Assembly (NCBI GenBank): GCA_002410125.1
Contig: DHQH01000097.1
Location: forward strand, 4,447-17,347
Direction: 5' to 3'
Origin: Alphaproteobacteria bacterium UBA5343
GTDB lineage: Bacteria; Pseudomonadota; Alphaproteobacteria; RF32; UBA5343
DNA length: 12,901 bases
In this document: positions 1 through 6,673 of the stretch, one piece after another
How the letters are laid out: each line of letters starts with the position of its first letter
Numbering within the stretch: position 1 is the stretch's first letter
Notes under the pieces: generated by a model
What the model saw: the letters and a program-made list of their open reading frames with translations, nothing else
Told to the model about the DNA's origin: nothing
The model's database searches: none
Position numbers and translations under genes: made by a program

Positions 1-597
1 CACAATACCTTTTGAATAATTAACCGCATAAATAAGTCTTTCTTTAAAACTCATATTATTTTCTTGCACAGCAACTTTTCCCATTTTTATATCATAAACA
101 TAGCCTTCAACATATTTTTCAAAGCCCATTTTCTCCATAAAGAGCCCACCAACAAAACCAATCACCATTCCTGTTATAATATAAATTCCGGCTACATCCC
201 ATCCAACAGTAGAAGCAAAAACCAGCATCGCTACTTCATTAATCATTGGTGATGTAATTAAAAAAGTCATCACAATCCCAAATGGAATACCTGCTTCTAT
301 AAAGCCGATAAATAAAGGTATTGATGAGCATGAACAAAAAGGGGTTATTGCCCCTAATATACAAGCCATTAGATATGCAATCCATTTAGGTTTGCCTTCT
401 AAATATTCTCTTATCTTCTCTGAATTAAGTTTTGATCTAAAAAATGATACTAAGCTTGTCATCAAACAAAGTAAGAAAAATATCTTTGTAATGTCTTCAA
501 CAAAGAAATGAACAGCACTCGCTAGATGAGTACCCTCTTCTAAGGATAACCAACCATATGCGACCAAATTTGCTAATTTTGTAAAAACCTCTAACAT
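1..597 (-). CDS. ArsP/DUF318-family permease, partial (C-terminus beyond left edge)
   Basis: Reading the minus strand from ATG at 597 gives 199 uninterrupted codons to the window edge. The protein is strongly hydrophobic, with likely membrane segments near residues 35-54, 73-99, 104-126 and 133-155. Residues 86-94 read PFCSCSSIP, the cysteine-rich signature of the ArsP_1/DUF318 permease family; a second conserved block is TSPMINE at 115-121. Characterised relatives export trivalent organoarsenicals such as methylarsenite across the inner membrane; others are annotated only as permeases. The start has GGAG nine bases upstream. The upstream ArsR-type gene is on the same strand about 80 bp away, which supports an arsR-permease operon induced by metalloid. 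The family is usually 300-350 residues, so about a third is missing beyond the edge. Family is confident; substrate is inferred. Confidence 0.85.
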   Translation of the reverse strand, partial: MLEVFTKLANLVAYGWLSLEEGTHLASAVHFFVEDITKIFFLLCLMTSLVSFFRSKLNSEKIREYLEGKPKWIAYLMACILGAITPFCSCSSIPLFIGFIEAGIPFGIVMTFLITSPMINEVAMLVFASTVGWDVAGIYIITGMVIGFVGGLFMEKMGFEKYVEGYVYDIKMGKVAVQENNMSFKERLIYAVNYSKGIV

Positions 598-615
598 TCA
601 AATTTTCTCCAATTC

Positions 616-672
616 TTAAAATAAATAATAAATCCCACCGATGACAAAAATAACCCCTGTTATCTTTATCAT
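616..672 (-). CDS. possible 18-residue hydrophobic peptide between arsR and the permease
   Basis: In the gap between the regulator stop and the permease start, the minus strand has ATG at 672 and TAA at 618-616. It encodes an almost entirely hydrophobic peptide (MIKITGVIFVIGGIYYLF) that would span the membrane once. There is no convincing Shine-Dalgarno sequence in front of it. It may be a real small membrane protein cotranscribed with the permease, a decayed remnant of a longer gene, or chance in AT-rich DNA. I do not recognise it. Confidence 0.2.
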   Translation of the reverse strand: MIKITGVIFVIGGIYYLF

Positions 673-679
673 CCATTTT

Positions 680-982
680 TCAAAAACTACAATAAGGATT
701 ATATGTGTTACAACCCTCTATCAAAAAATCACCCAACTTCTTAATCAACTTACAATTAGCCTTATAATAAATAAACTTCCCTTTCTTCTCTTTAGAAACA
801 AGACCAGCATTCTCTAGCTCTTTTAGATGAAATGACAAATTCGCATTAGTAGTATTTAATCTTTCAACCAAATGACAAGGACATAATCCTTCTTTACCAA
901 CTGCAACTAATTGCTTAACAATCTTTAACCTAAACTCATGAGCTAAAGCATTTAAGATTTTGACTGATTTTTCTATATTCAT
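680..982 (-). CDS. ArsR/SmtB-family metalloid-responsive repressor
   Basis: 100-residue winged-helix regulator of ArsR/SmtB type. Residues 10-24 (LNALAHEFRLKIVKQ) are the family's typical first helices; residues 44-62 (TTNANLSFHLKELENAGLV) are the recognition helix region; residues 67-74 form the wing. Cys34 and Cys36 (GLCPCHL) match the CxC pair that binds As(III)/Sb(III) in classical ArsR, and further cysteines lie at 77, 91 and 98. The start at 982 is preferred over an in-frame ATG at 1015 because GGAG lies 7 bases upstream of it and a -10-like box (TATAAC, 1009-1004) would start transcription downstream of the longer start. It is expected to repress its own operon, which includes the permease, and to release on binding metalloid. 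Confidence 0.88.
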   Translation of the reverse strand: MNIEKSVKILNALAHEFRLKIVKQLVAVGKEGLCPCHLVERLNTTNANLSFHLKELENAGLVSKEKKGKFIYYKANCKLIKKLGDFLIEGCNTYNPYCSF

Positions 983-1001
983 TTTCCACTCCAAAACAAA
1001 A

Positions 1002-1013
1002 ATGTTATACATC
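1002..1013 (-). promoter_or_regulatory. arsR promoter -10 region and candidate ArsR operator
   Basis: The 12-mer ATGTTATACATC contains an exact dyad (ATGT-TAT-ACAT) overlapping the putative minus-strand -10 (TATAAC, 1009-1004) of arsR, a normal place for a repressor site. The same 12-mer recurs at 2207-2218 over the -10 of the kinase gene. The -35 position (1027-1032) is poor and falls inside the miniature repeat element at 1022-1050. ArsR binding is inferred from position and symmetry only. Confidence 0.4.
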
Positions 1014-1021
1014 ATTTCTAG

Positions 1022-1050
1022 TCTGATGGATTTTGCACAAAAGACAAAAA
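1022..1050 (+). repeat. miniature (interior-less) copy of the intergenic palindromic element
   Basis: TCTGATGGATTTTG (1022-1035) is identical to the 5' end of the element at 7045. It runs directly into TGCACAAAAGAC (1034-1045), which resembles the 3' ends (GTGCAAAAGAC) of the elements at 7150, 3136 and 11663. The two ends are thus joined with the whole 90-120 bp interior missing. It lies between divergent arsR and the cysteine-synthase-like gene. The rest of this gap (1051-1180) is very AT-rich, with only a weak dyad at 1111-1136 (TATTGA/TCAATA). Confidence 0.5.
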
Positions 1051-1182
1051 CTACATTTAAATAACTATTGAAATGTTTAAATAAAACTTACCAAATGTCA
1101 AGAAAAAATCTATTGATTATTTTAAAAAATTCAATAAACTAATCCTCATGAAAAACTTAACTAACACATTTTTCTTTTATTG

Positions 1183-1212
1183 TTGTCGCCTTTGCGACTA
1201 ATTTTCTATACC
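1183..1212 (+). promoter_or_regulatory. putative promoter of the cysteine-synthase-like gene, with overlapping hairpin
   Basis: A -35-like TTGTCG (1183-1188) and -10-like TATACC (1207-1212) are 18 bases apart, giving a leader of about 45 nt. A perfect small dyad, GTCGC-CTTT-GCGAC (1185-1198), covers the -35 and spacer. TGTTGTCG (1181-1188) is also an exact reverse complement of CGACAACA (1242-1249), just before the start codon. The same block read on the minus strand contains TTTTTAGG and CGACAACA, the core of the repeat family, so it may be a degenerate inverted copy. Confidence 0.3.
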
Positions 1213-1265
1213 TAAAAACTACATAACAAAAAAATAAAAAACGACAACACAATGAAAGAAATAAA

Positions 1266-2180
1266 ATGACTTACATAAATTCTATCTTAGAAACCATTAA
1301 CTCCACCCCATTACTAAAACTAAATAATATTTCTAAGAAATATCAAACCAACAACAACATCTTTGCTAAATTAGAATCTTTTAATCCTTACGGCTCAATC
1401 AAAGACAGAATTATCCTCTCCATGATTGAAGATGCTGAAAAAAAAGGACTATTAAAACCAAATATCAGCACTATTATCGAATCAAGCACCGGCAATACCG
1501 GCATTGCACTTGCTAGCATTGGTAGATTAAAGGGCTATAATGTAATTGTTATCTTACCAGAAACAGCATCTTTAGAACGAAAAAAACTCGTAAAATATTT
1601 TGGAGCAGAACTAATCATAGCCCCTGCTAATTTAGGTCGATTAGATATGATGCAAAAAGCTAAAGAAATAGAAAAAAACAATCCTAACCATTTCTGGATA
1701 AATCAATATAACAACCAATCAAACCCAGAGCTTCACTACCAAGTAACAGCTACAGAATTATGGAATGATTTAGAAGGCAATATCGATATTTTAGTCGCGG
1801 GCATTGGTACTGGTGGAACGATTTCTGGAATTGGCAAATATCTAAAAGAAAAAAATCCTAATATAAAAATAATCGGCATTGAACCACAAAACAAAAAAGA
1901 CCATAAAATCGAAGGCTTGCAACCAATAAATAATACTAATGATGACTTCATCCCAACCACTTTAAATACTAGTTATATTGATGAAATTATTGAAGTCTCA
2001 GATAAAGAAGCCATCAAACATACCCAAGAACTAATAGAAGTCGAAGGCTTACCAGCAGGCATTTCATCTGGAGCAAACCTAAAGGTTATTTTAGATATTG
2101 ATAAAAGATATCACGATAAGAATATCGTTTTCATAAACCACGATGATGTATTTAGATATATGAGCACCGATCTTTTTTAA
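1266..2180 (+). CDS. cysteine synthase-like PLP enzyme (beta family, CysK/CysM type)
   Basis: 304 residues, the normal length for O-acetylserine sulfhydrylase, which makes L-cysteine from O-acetylserine and sulfide in the cytosol. The PLP lysine is Lys46 in NPYGSIKDR (40-48). The substrate loop is SSTGNTG (73-79), the phosphate-binding glycine loop is GTGGT (181-185), and the pyridine-nitrogen serine lies in GISSGA (265-270). The C-terminal FRYMSTDLF matches the usual RYLST-LF ending, but the DSGE that normally precedes it is replaced by NHDDVF (291-296). The ATG at 1266 has only a weak purine stretch upstream. It stands alone, divergent from arsR, with no cysE or sulfur genes near. It could instead be cystathionine beta-synthase-like or another beta-replacement enzyme; the motifs favour cysteine synthase. 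Confidence 0.82.
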   Translation: MTYINSILETINSTPLLKLNNISKKYQTNNNIFAKLESFNPYGSIKDRIILSMIEDAEKKGLLKPNISTIIESSTGNTGIALASIGRLKGYNVIVILPETASLERKKLVKYFGAELIIAPANLGRLDMMQKAKEIEKNNPNHFWINQYNNQSNPELHYQVTATELWNDLEGNIDILVAGIGTGGTISGIGKYLKEKNPNIKIIGIEPQNKKDHKIEGLQPINNTNDDFIPTTLNTSYIDEIIEVSDKEAIKHTQELIEVEGLPAGISSGANLKVILDIDKRYHDKNIVFINHDDVFRYMSTDLF

Positions 2181-2187
2181 AAACTCC

Positions 2188-2218
2188 TTTAACTATTCTT
2201 AAAAATATGTTATACATC
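2188..2218 (+). promoter_or_regulatory. putative promoter of the P-loop kinase gene
   Basis: TTTAAC (2188-2193) and TATACA (2211-2216) are separated by 17 bases and lie 33 bases before the start codon at 2250. The -10 is embedded in ATGTTATACATC (2207-2218), identical to the sequence over the arsR -10 at 1002-1013 and containing the same ATGT-TAT-ACAT dyad. Confidence 0.4.
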
Positions 2219-2249
2219 TTGCAGATTTAATATATGAGTAGATTATAAA

Positions 2250-2870
2250 ATGAATAAAATTACTATAAAATTTCCTCACGAAACTAAAGGATTAAATGAT
2301 TTATCACCTGAAAATAAATCATTTGCCTTCGATTATATTGAAGAAAAAATTCTATCCTTTGACCCATCACAAAACAAAATATACCGCCATATCGGGGGCA
2401 TTCCAGGTAGTGGCAAAACTACTCATGCAAAAAAACTCTTAAAAGAAAGTAATGCTCTTTTCATCTCATTTGATGACATTATGGAAAATATGCCAAGTTA
2501 TAAAAAAGATAAAGATTTAGGTGTTAGCAATCAAAATGCTTATATAAATAATGTTCAAGATGCCAGAGCAATTGGTCATGCTTTACTACAAAAAGCAATT
2601 AGTTATGATTTGAACATCATTTTTGAACATTCACTAACTAAAATCGACCATATTAATATGATAAAAAACATTAAAAATATGGGCTACACTACCCATCTAT
2701 ATCACATTGATTGCGATGTAAACACCGCAGAAGAAAGAGTGAAAGAAAGAGAAAAAATCACTAATAGAAATGTTCCAACCGAGCTAATTTATGAAAGAGA
2801 AAAAACTCAAAAAGAAATGCTTCCTCTTTACAAAGAAACCATCGATAAATATTTCAAAATTAACACTTAG
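2250..2870 (+). CDS. zeta-toxin/AAA_33-like P-loop kinase without a visible antitoxin
   Basis: 206 residues. The Walker A loop is GIPGSGKTT (50-58). FISFDDIM (71-78) matches the aspartate-containing segment after the first strand in zeta-type kinases. NIIFEHSLT (122-130) occupies the Walker B-like strand, and the lid is rich in arginine and lysine (RVKEREKITNRNVP, 163-176), as in zeta toxins and related P-loop kinases. Zeta toxins phosphorylate UDP-N-acetylglucosamine and block wall synthesis, but many relatives are housekeeping kinases with other substrates. There is no epsilon-like antitoxin gene beside it: upstream is the cysteine-synthase-like gene, 69 bp away, and downstream is a structured repeat, then a tRNA on the other strand. 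Toxin function is therefore unproven. Its end is followed by a hairpin with a T-run at 2887-2992. Confidence 0.6.
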   Translation: MNKITIKFPHETKGLNDLSPENKSFAFDYIEEKILSFDPSQNKIYRHIGGIPGSGKTTHAKKLLKESNALFISFDDIMENMPSYKKDKDLGVSNQNAYINNVQDARAIGHALLQKAISYDLNIIFEHSLTKIDHINMIKNIKNMGYTTHLYHIDCDVNTAEERVKEREKITNRNVPTELIYEREKTQKEMLPLYKETIDKYFKINT

Positions 2871-2886
2871 GTTATTGTAGAAAAAG

Positions 2887-2992
2887 AAAAGCCATAGAAC
2901 GAGAATAATTTTAGGAGGTTGTTTGCGACTAGTACAAAGACCAGTACTTGAGCAAAATAACCGACAACAAAGCAACTCATTATATGGCTTTT
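2887..2992 (+). repeat. palindromic RNA-like element A, also a bidirectional terminator
   Basis: Outer stem AAAAGCCATA (2887-2896) pairs exactly with TATGGCTTTT (2983-2992). Inside are GAG/CTC (2901-2903, 2976-2978), then GGTTGTTT (2917-2924) with AAATAACC (2955-2962, one G-T wobble), then AGTAC (2931-2935) with GTACT (2944-2948) closing the loop AAAGACCA. The shared core is TTTTAGG (2909-2915) followed after 46 bases by CGACA (2962-2966). On the minus strand the stem is followed by TTTTCTTTTTC, so it can terminate the tRNA transcript; on the plus strand it follows the kinase gene. Its arm end GTACTTGAGC resembles that of element E. Confidence 0.6.
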
Positions 2993-2994
2993 AT

Positions 2995-3071
2995 TGGCGT
3001 CCTCGAGAGGATTCGAACCTCCGACCCTCAGATTAGGAATCTGATGCTCTATCCAGCTGAGCTACGAGGAC
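2995..3071 (-). tRNA. tRNA-Arg (anticodon CCU)
   Basis: The minus strand folds into a complete 77-nt cloverleaf: acceptor GTCCTCG/CGAGGAC, D-arm GCTC/GAGC, anticodon stem TCAGA/TCTGA with loop TTCCTAA (anticodon CCT, reading AGG), variable loop GGGTC, and T-arm GGAGG-TTCGAAT-CCTCT. The discriminator is G and CCA is encoded in the DNA (2997-2995). It is flanked on both sides by palindromic elements: element A starts two bases after the CCA, and element F begins at the 5' end. No integrase is near. Confidence 0.97.
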
Positions 3072-3152
3072 ATAGTAATATCTTAACAAACAGAGGAAGC
3101 TATAGCAACGAATGTGAGTTTAGATACCTATGAGAGTGCAAAAGACGAAGAT
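3072..3152 (+). repeat. palindromic element F with the family 3' end
   Basis: CATAG (3071-3075) pairs with CTATG (3128-3132) and TATCT (3079-3083) with AGATA (3122-3126); AAGCT (3097-3101) and AGTTT (3117-3121) form a short inner stem. It ends in GTGCAAAAGACGAAGAT (3136-3152), 17 bases identical to element E (11663-11679). The final T is the first base of TTA, the reversed stop codon of the minus-strand gene. Its arm is shorter than in the other copies. Confidence 0.5.
3080..3108 (-). promoter_or_regulatory. putative tRNA-Arg promoter inside element F
   Basis: On the minus strand TTGCTA (3108-3103) and TAAGAT (3085-3080) are 17 bases apart, each matching 4 of 6 consensus bases. The predicted start lies within a few bases of the mature tRNA 5' end at 3071. 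Both boxes are inside the palindromic element. Confidence 0.35.
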
Positions 3153-3667
3153 TAATCGCTCAAAAGACTCTCAGCAATATTATGATTAGTACAAAAATCT
3201 TTAACAAGCACTGTGGTAACTGGTGCATTTGATTTTTTCATAAACATCAATTCATGCCCAAGACAAAGTCCAACATTCACATTTATATCGGTATTTGCTT
3301 CTCTTAAAAATTTTGCTTGATAAGCTGGATTACAAGAAATACCTTTTGCCTCTTCGAAGAGCTCTTCATTTTTGAGTCCACCTATTTTACAACTAACTAT
3401 TGCAGTTTCAAAACCTGCTAGAGTTAATATCTCATCAAGCCTCATTGCATATTTTTCCATAGTTCTACAATAAGCTATTCCTATTTTTTTAAAGTCCAAC
3501 TCATTACATAACTCTATTAATTCTCTAATGCGGCTTTTCTTACTTTTAAGAATAGCTTTATAAGCTTTCTCCATTAACTCTACATCATCACTCTCATATA
3601 AATCTTTACCTGTATATTCTTCTATCATTATTTTATTTTCCTGTATAAAGTAAACTTCAACTTTCAT
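3152..3667 (-). CDS. DUF1847-like cysteine-rich protein of unknown function
   Basis: 171 residues. The block KKIGIAYCRTMEKYAMR (60-76), VSCKIGG (91-97), SCNPAYQAKFL (111-121) and NVGLCLGHELMF (131-142), followed by APVTTVLVKD (148-157), matches my recollection of the DUF1847 family, whose members are thought to bind metal. Cysteines at 67, 93, 112, 135 and 159 and histidines at 138 and 162 are the likely ligands. Longer relatives carry an extra N-terminal cysteine cluster that is absent here. The start is uncertain. ATG at 3667 lacks a ribosome site, and a TTGACT box about 30 bp upstream would start transcription near or after it. An in-frame ATG at 3628 has AGGA ten bases upstream and may be the true start. 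No function should be assigned. Confidence 0.65.
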   Translation of the reverse strand: MKVEVYFIQENKIMIEEYTGKDLYESDDVELMEKAYKAILKSKKSRIRELIELCNELDFKKIGIAYCRTMEKYAMRLDEILTLAGFETAIVSCKIGGLKNEELFEEAKGISCNPAYQAKFLREANTDINVNVGLCLGHELMFMKKSNAPVTTVLVKDFCTNHNIAESLLSD

Positions 3668-3726
3668 AGAAGTTAATTTATATATATACTCTAGTCAAGA
3701 ATTGATTTATAGCTAAGATTAATTGG

Positions 3727-3881
3727 TACAAATTAAAAGAATAGAAAAACCACTCATGCCTAAATTAGAACTCATATAATTTTCTAATTATTTTGATATG
3801 TATTTAGGAAGGTTTTGTTCGTAATACTGGTAGTATTTCGAACCAAGTTCTAACGACAATACAGATTAAAAGAATAGAAAA
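3727..3881 (+). repeat. palindromic element B bracketed by ~22-bp direct repeats
   Basis: ATTAAAAGAATAGAAAA occurs at 3732-3748 and again at 3865-3881. Extending left through TACA(A/G) makes 22 bases with one mismatch (3727-3748, 3860-3881). Between them are a hairpin AATTAGAA/TTCTAATT (3763-3770, 3782-3789) enclosed by CCTA/TAGG, and a stronger hairpin GTTCG-t-AATAC (3817-3827), loop TGGTA, GTATT-t-CGAAC (3833-3843). The family core is ATTTAGG (3802-3808), 45 bases, CGACA (3854-3858). The right repeat ends two bases before the helicase start codon. Nothing else is seen in 3668-3726. Confidence 0.6.
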
Positions 3882-3883
3882 TT

Positions 3884-6673
3884 ATGGCCACAACTAATAT
3901 GATACTACCCAACTTCCCTACCCTCATCATCGAAGGTAATTTAGCTGTATCCCTAAACTCTGATGGTATTATTGAAGAAAATAAACCAACCCCTAAATTA
4001 TACGATTCTATTTGCCAAACACCACATATAATATGCTATAAAAATCACATCACTTCTTTCTTTAATAATAAAAATATCCCTTGCTTCGACATATTAGAAT
4101 TATTCGCATTTATTTATCCCGCCAGATTCACCATTCCAACTGTTTCAGGTTTATGCAAAACCTTAGATTTACCGATTCCTATCACTGCTGAGGCAAAATT
4201 ATTTTCACAAATAGAAATCATCAAAAAAATACTAGATGATATCTCTAAACTAAATAAAACTGAAACTAGAAGGTTAATTAGCATAACTTTAGCAATGAAA
4301 CTCGCTAACTGGGCATGGGCTGATTATATATTATTTACAACAGGAGAAACCCCTCAAACTATCAAAGAAAAAACTGCAAAGAAAAACCCACTATCTTACT
4401 TAAAAACTCACAACAAATTATATGAATGGGAAGATAGTAATTTTAACGCCACCACTGGTGACGAAAAAGTAACAACTAAAGAAACTACAGAAAGGCTAAA
4501 CCTGCTTCTTTCAACTCATAAATCAGCAGAAAAAAGAGAAGAACAATTTGCATATTCCGACACTATTCGATTCGCATTTGAACCCAACAAATATAAAAAC
4601 TCACCCAACATCACTCTTGCTCAAGCAGGCACAGGTATTGGCAAAACTCTAGGTTATATTGCTCCTGCTAGTATCTGGGCAGAGAAAAATGACGATACTG
4701 TTTGGATCTCTACCTACACCAAAAATCTTCAAAAGCAACTCTCCTCAGAATTCGATAGGCTTTATCCCGATTCTAAAAATAAAAACCAAAGAGTTGTGAT
4801 TAGAAAGGGTAGAGAGAATTACCTATGCTTATTAAATTTTGAAGATGCCTTATCAAAAACTACTACTAATAAAAATAATATCATCCCATTAGGACTAATC
4901 TCTCGTTGGGTTGAGAGGACTAATGCAGGCGATATTATTGGCGGTGATTTCCCCGGATGGCTGGTTGATATTATCGGTAAAAATAGAATTTCTAGCCTTA
5001 CCGATCATCGTGGTGAATGTATCTATGCCTCATGCCCTTTTTATAAGAAATGTTTTATTGAAAAAACCATCCGCAAAGCTAAAAAAGCCGATATTGTAAT
5101 TGCTAATCATTCATTAGTTATGATTCAATCTTGCTTAGGTGGAATAGAAGATGGCAATGTCCCAACTAGATATGTATTTGATGAAGCCCATCATATTTTT
5201 AACTCTGCCGATTCGACTTTTTCATCACATCTAACCTCTCTTGAATCTGCTGAAGTCAGACGCTGGATTAGGGGTGCTGAAACCGATTCTATTCGTTCCA
5301 GAACCAAAGGGCTTCGTCGCCGATTATCAGATGTAATCGAAAAATATGACGAGTTAGATAAGATTGTTGCAGATATTGTATCAAGTTCAAAAGAACTCGC
5401 AAATTACGGAGCCTTAAAAAGAATACAATCAGGACTACCAATTGGTGTTTTTGAAAAATTCCTATCATCTCTATATGATTTTACTTATCTTCGAGCTAAA
5501 GAAAAGAACAAAGATAATAGCTACTCAATCCAAGCCGAACCAAATGATTTACCTGTAGAATTAATTCATGATGCAGCAAATCTACAAAGAGAATTAAAAT
5601 ACATCACCACTCCTATCAATAAACTAATTAAAACTCTTGATAAAATCTTAGATAAAGATTCCCATAAATTAGAAGCTAACATCAAATCTAAAATAGAAAA
5701 TATCACTCGTTCGCTAACCCATCGTGCTCTAATGCCTCTATCATCTTGGATAGATATGTTAGATAGACTTATTAAAGATGAAGAAAATAAAAAATTCATA
5801 GATTGGTTTGAGGTTGAAAAACTAAGCGGAACTGATTTTGATATTGGTATGCACCGACATTTTATTGACCCAACCAAACCATTCGCAGAAGCATTTACCA
5901 ATACCTCAAAAGGCATCGCTCTAACTTCCGCAACTCTAAAAGATAGAACTGGAGATTATGAAAAAGACTGGCAAACTGCTTTTATGAAAACTGGAATTAA
6001 ACATATCACCGAAATTGATAAAACCAACCAACCATTACTATCAGATACCAAATCACCTTTTGACTATCAAAAAAATTCAAAAGTAATCATCATCAATGAT
6101 ATTAACAAAAGAAGTATGGAGCAATTAGCCACTGCTTATAGGGAATTATTTATTGCTTCAAAAGGCGGAGCATTAGGGATATTCACCGCCATTAATCGAT
6201 TAAAAAAAGTAAAAGATTTAATTACTCCAAAACTCTACGAAGAAAATATCAATCTCTACTCTCAACACACTTCAAATATTGATACTTCTACCCTCATTGA
6301 TATCTTTAAAGCTGATGAAAATTCATGCTTACTTGGAACCGATGCAGTAAGAGACGGAGTTGACGTTCCAGGTGATTCGCTAAGGCTTATAATCTTTGAA
6401 AGAGTTCCATGGCCAAAACCTGATATTTTACATCTAAAAAGAAGAAAACATTTTGGTGAAAAAGAATATGATGAATTTCTAACTAGATCCAAACTCTCCC
6501 AAGCATTTGGCAGATTAATCAGAACTAAAAATGACAAAGGTGTATTTGTGATTTTAGATAATCAAACCCCTTCCAGATTATTTAATGCCTTCCCTCCTAA
6601 TATAGAAATACAAAAAACCGGTCTTAAAGAAGCAATTGAGATTATAAAGGATTTGAATAATGAAAATAGCTAA
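3884..6673 (+). CDS. DinG-like ATP-dependent DNA helicase (SF2, Fe-S type) with degenerate N-terminal domain
   Basis: 929 residues. Residues 1 to about 230 form an N-terminal region with no exonuclease motif I can see, but with the block FDILELFAFIYPARF (68-82) familiar from alphaproteobacterial homologues. The helicase core follows: Walker A AGTGIGKT (248-255), four cysteines at 315, 379, 384 and 390 placed as in the Fe-S domain of XPD/DinG helicases, Walker B DEAHH (433-437), and near the end QAFGRLIR (873-880), motif VI. Such enzymes unwind DNA 5' to 3' and resolve R-loops and G-quadruplexes during repair and replication. No strong Shine-Dalgarno precedes the ATG; the sequence just upstream is the right copy of a direct repeat. 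The 3' end overlaps the cupin gene by 14 bases, so the two are probably cotranscribed and translationally coupled. Confidence 0.85.
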   Translation: MATTNMILPNFPTLIIEGNLAVSLNSDGIIEENKPTPKLYDSICQTPHIICYKNHITSFFNNKNIPCFDILELFAFIYPARFTIPTVSGLCKTLDLPIPITAEAKLFSQIEIIKKILDDISKLNKTETRRLISITLAMKLANWAWADYILFTTGETPQTIKEKTAKKNPLSYLKTHNKLYEWEDSNFNATTGDEKVTTKETTERLNLLLSTHKSAEKREEQFAYSDTIRFAFEPNKYKNSPNITLAQAGTGIGKTLGYIAPASIWAEKNDDTVWISTYTKNLQKQLSSEFDRLYPDSKNKNQRVVIRKGRENYLCLLNFEDALSKTTTNKNNIIPLGLISRWVERTNAGDIIGGDFPGWLVDIIGKNRISSLTDHRGECIYASCPFYKKCFIEKTIRKAKKADIVIANHSLVMIQSCLGGIEDGNVPTRYVFDEAHHIFNSADSTFSSHLTSLESAEVRRWIRGAETDSIRSRTKGLRRRLSDVIEKYDELDKIVADIVSSSKELANYGALKRIQSGLPIGVFEKFLSSLYDFTYLRAKEKNKDNSYSIQAEPNDLPVELIHDAANLQRELKYITTPINKLIKTLDKILDKDSHKLEANIKSKIENITRSLTHRALMPLSSWIDMLDRLIKDEENKKFIDWFEVEKLSGTDFDIGMHRHFIDPTKPFAEAFTNTSKGIALTSATLKDRTGDYEKDWQTAFMKTGIKHITEIDKTNQPLLSDTKSPFDYQKNSKVIIINDINKRSMEQLATAYRELFIASKGGALGIFTAINRLKKVKDLITPKLYEENINLYSQHTSNIDTSTLIDIFKADENSCLLGTDAVRDGVDVPGDSLRLIIFERVPWPKPDILHLKRRKHFGEKEYDEFLTRSKLSQAFGRLIRTKNDKGVFVILDNQTPSRLFNAFPPNIEIQKTGLKEAIEIIKDLNNENS

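Noticed and set aside
64..252. Plus-strand reading frame inside the permease region
   Set aside because: It is the antisense of a well-supported permease frame with a diagnostic cysteine motif, and has no ribosome site or recognisable domain.
982..1015. Longer arsR start at 1015
   Set aside because: The extra 11 codons include the Shine-Dalgarno sequence and overlap the likely -10; the family alignment starts at the later Met.
2995..3071. tRNA-Arg as the attachment site of an integrated element
   Set aside because: No integrase, no second copy of the tRNA 3' end in the window, and the tRNA is complete.
2948..3133. Plus-strand reading frame across the tRNA
   Set aside because: It reads through element A and the antisense of the tRNA, so it is not a gene.
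3727..3881. A metabolite riboswitch upstream of the helicase
   Set aside because: The structure belongs to the repeat family found at unrelated genes, no known aptamer signature is recognisable, and a helicase is an unlikely riboswitch target.
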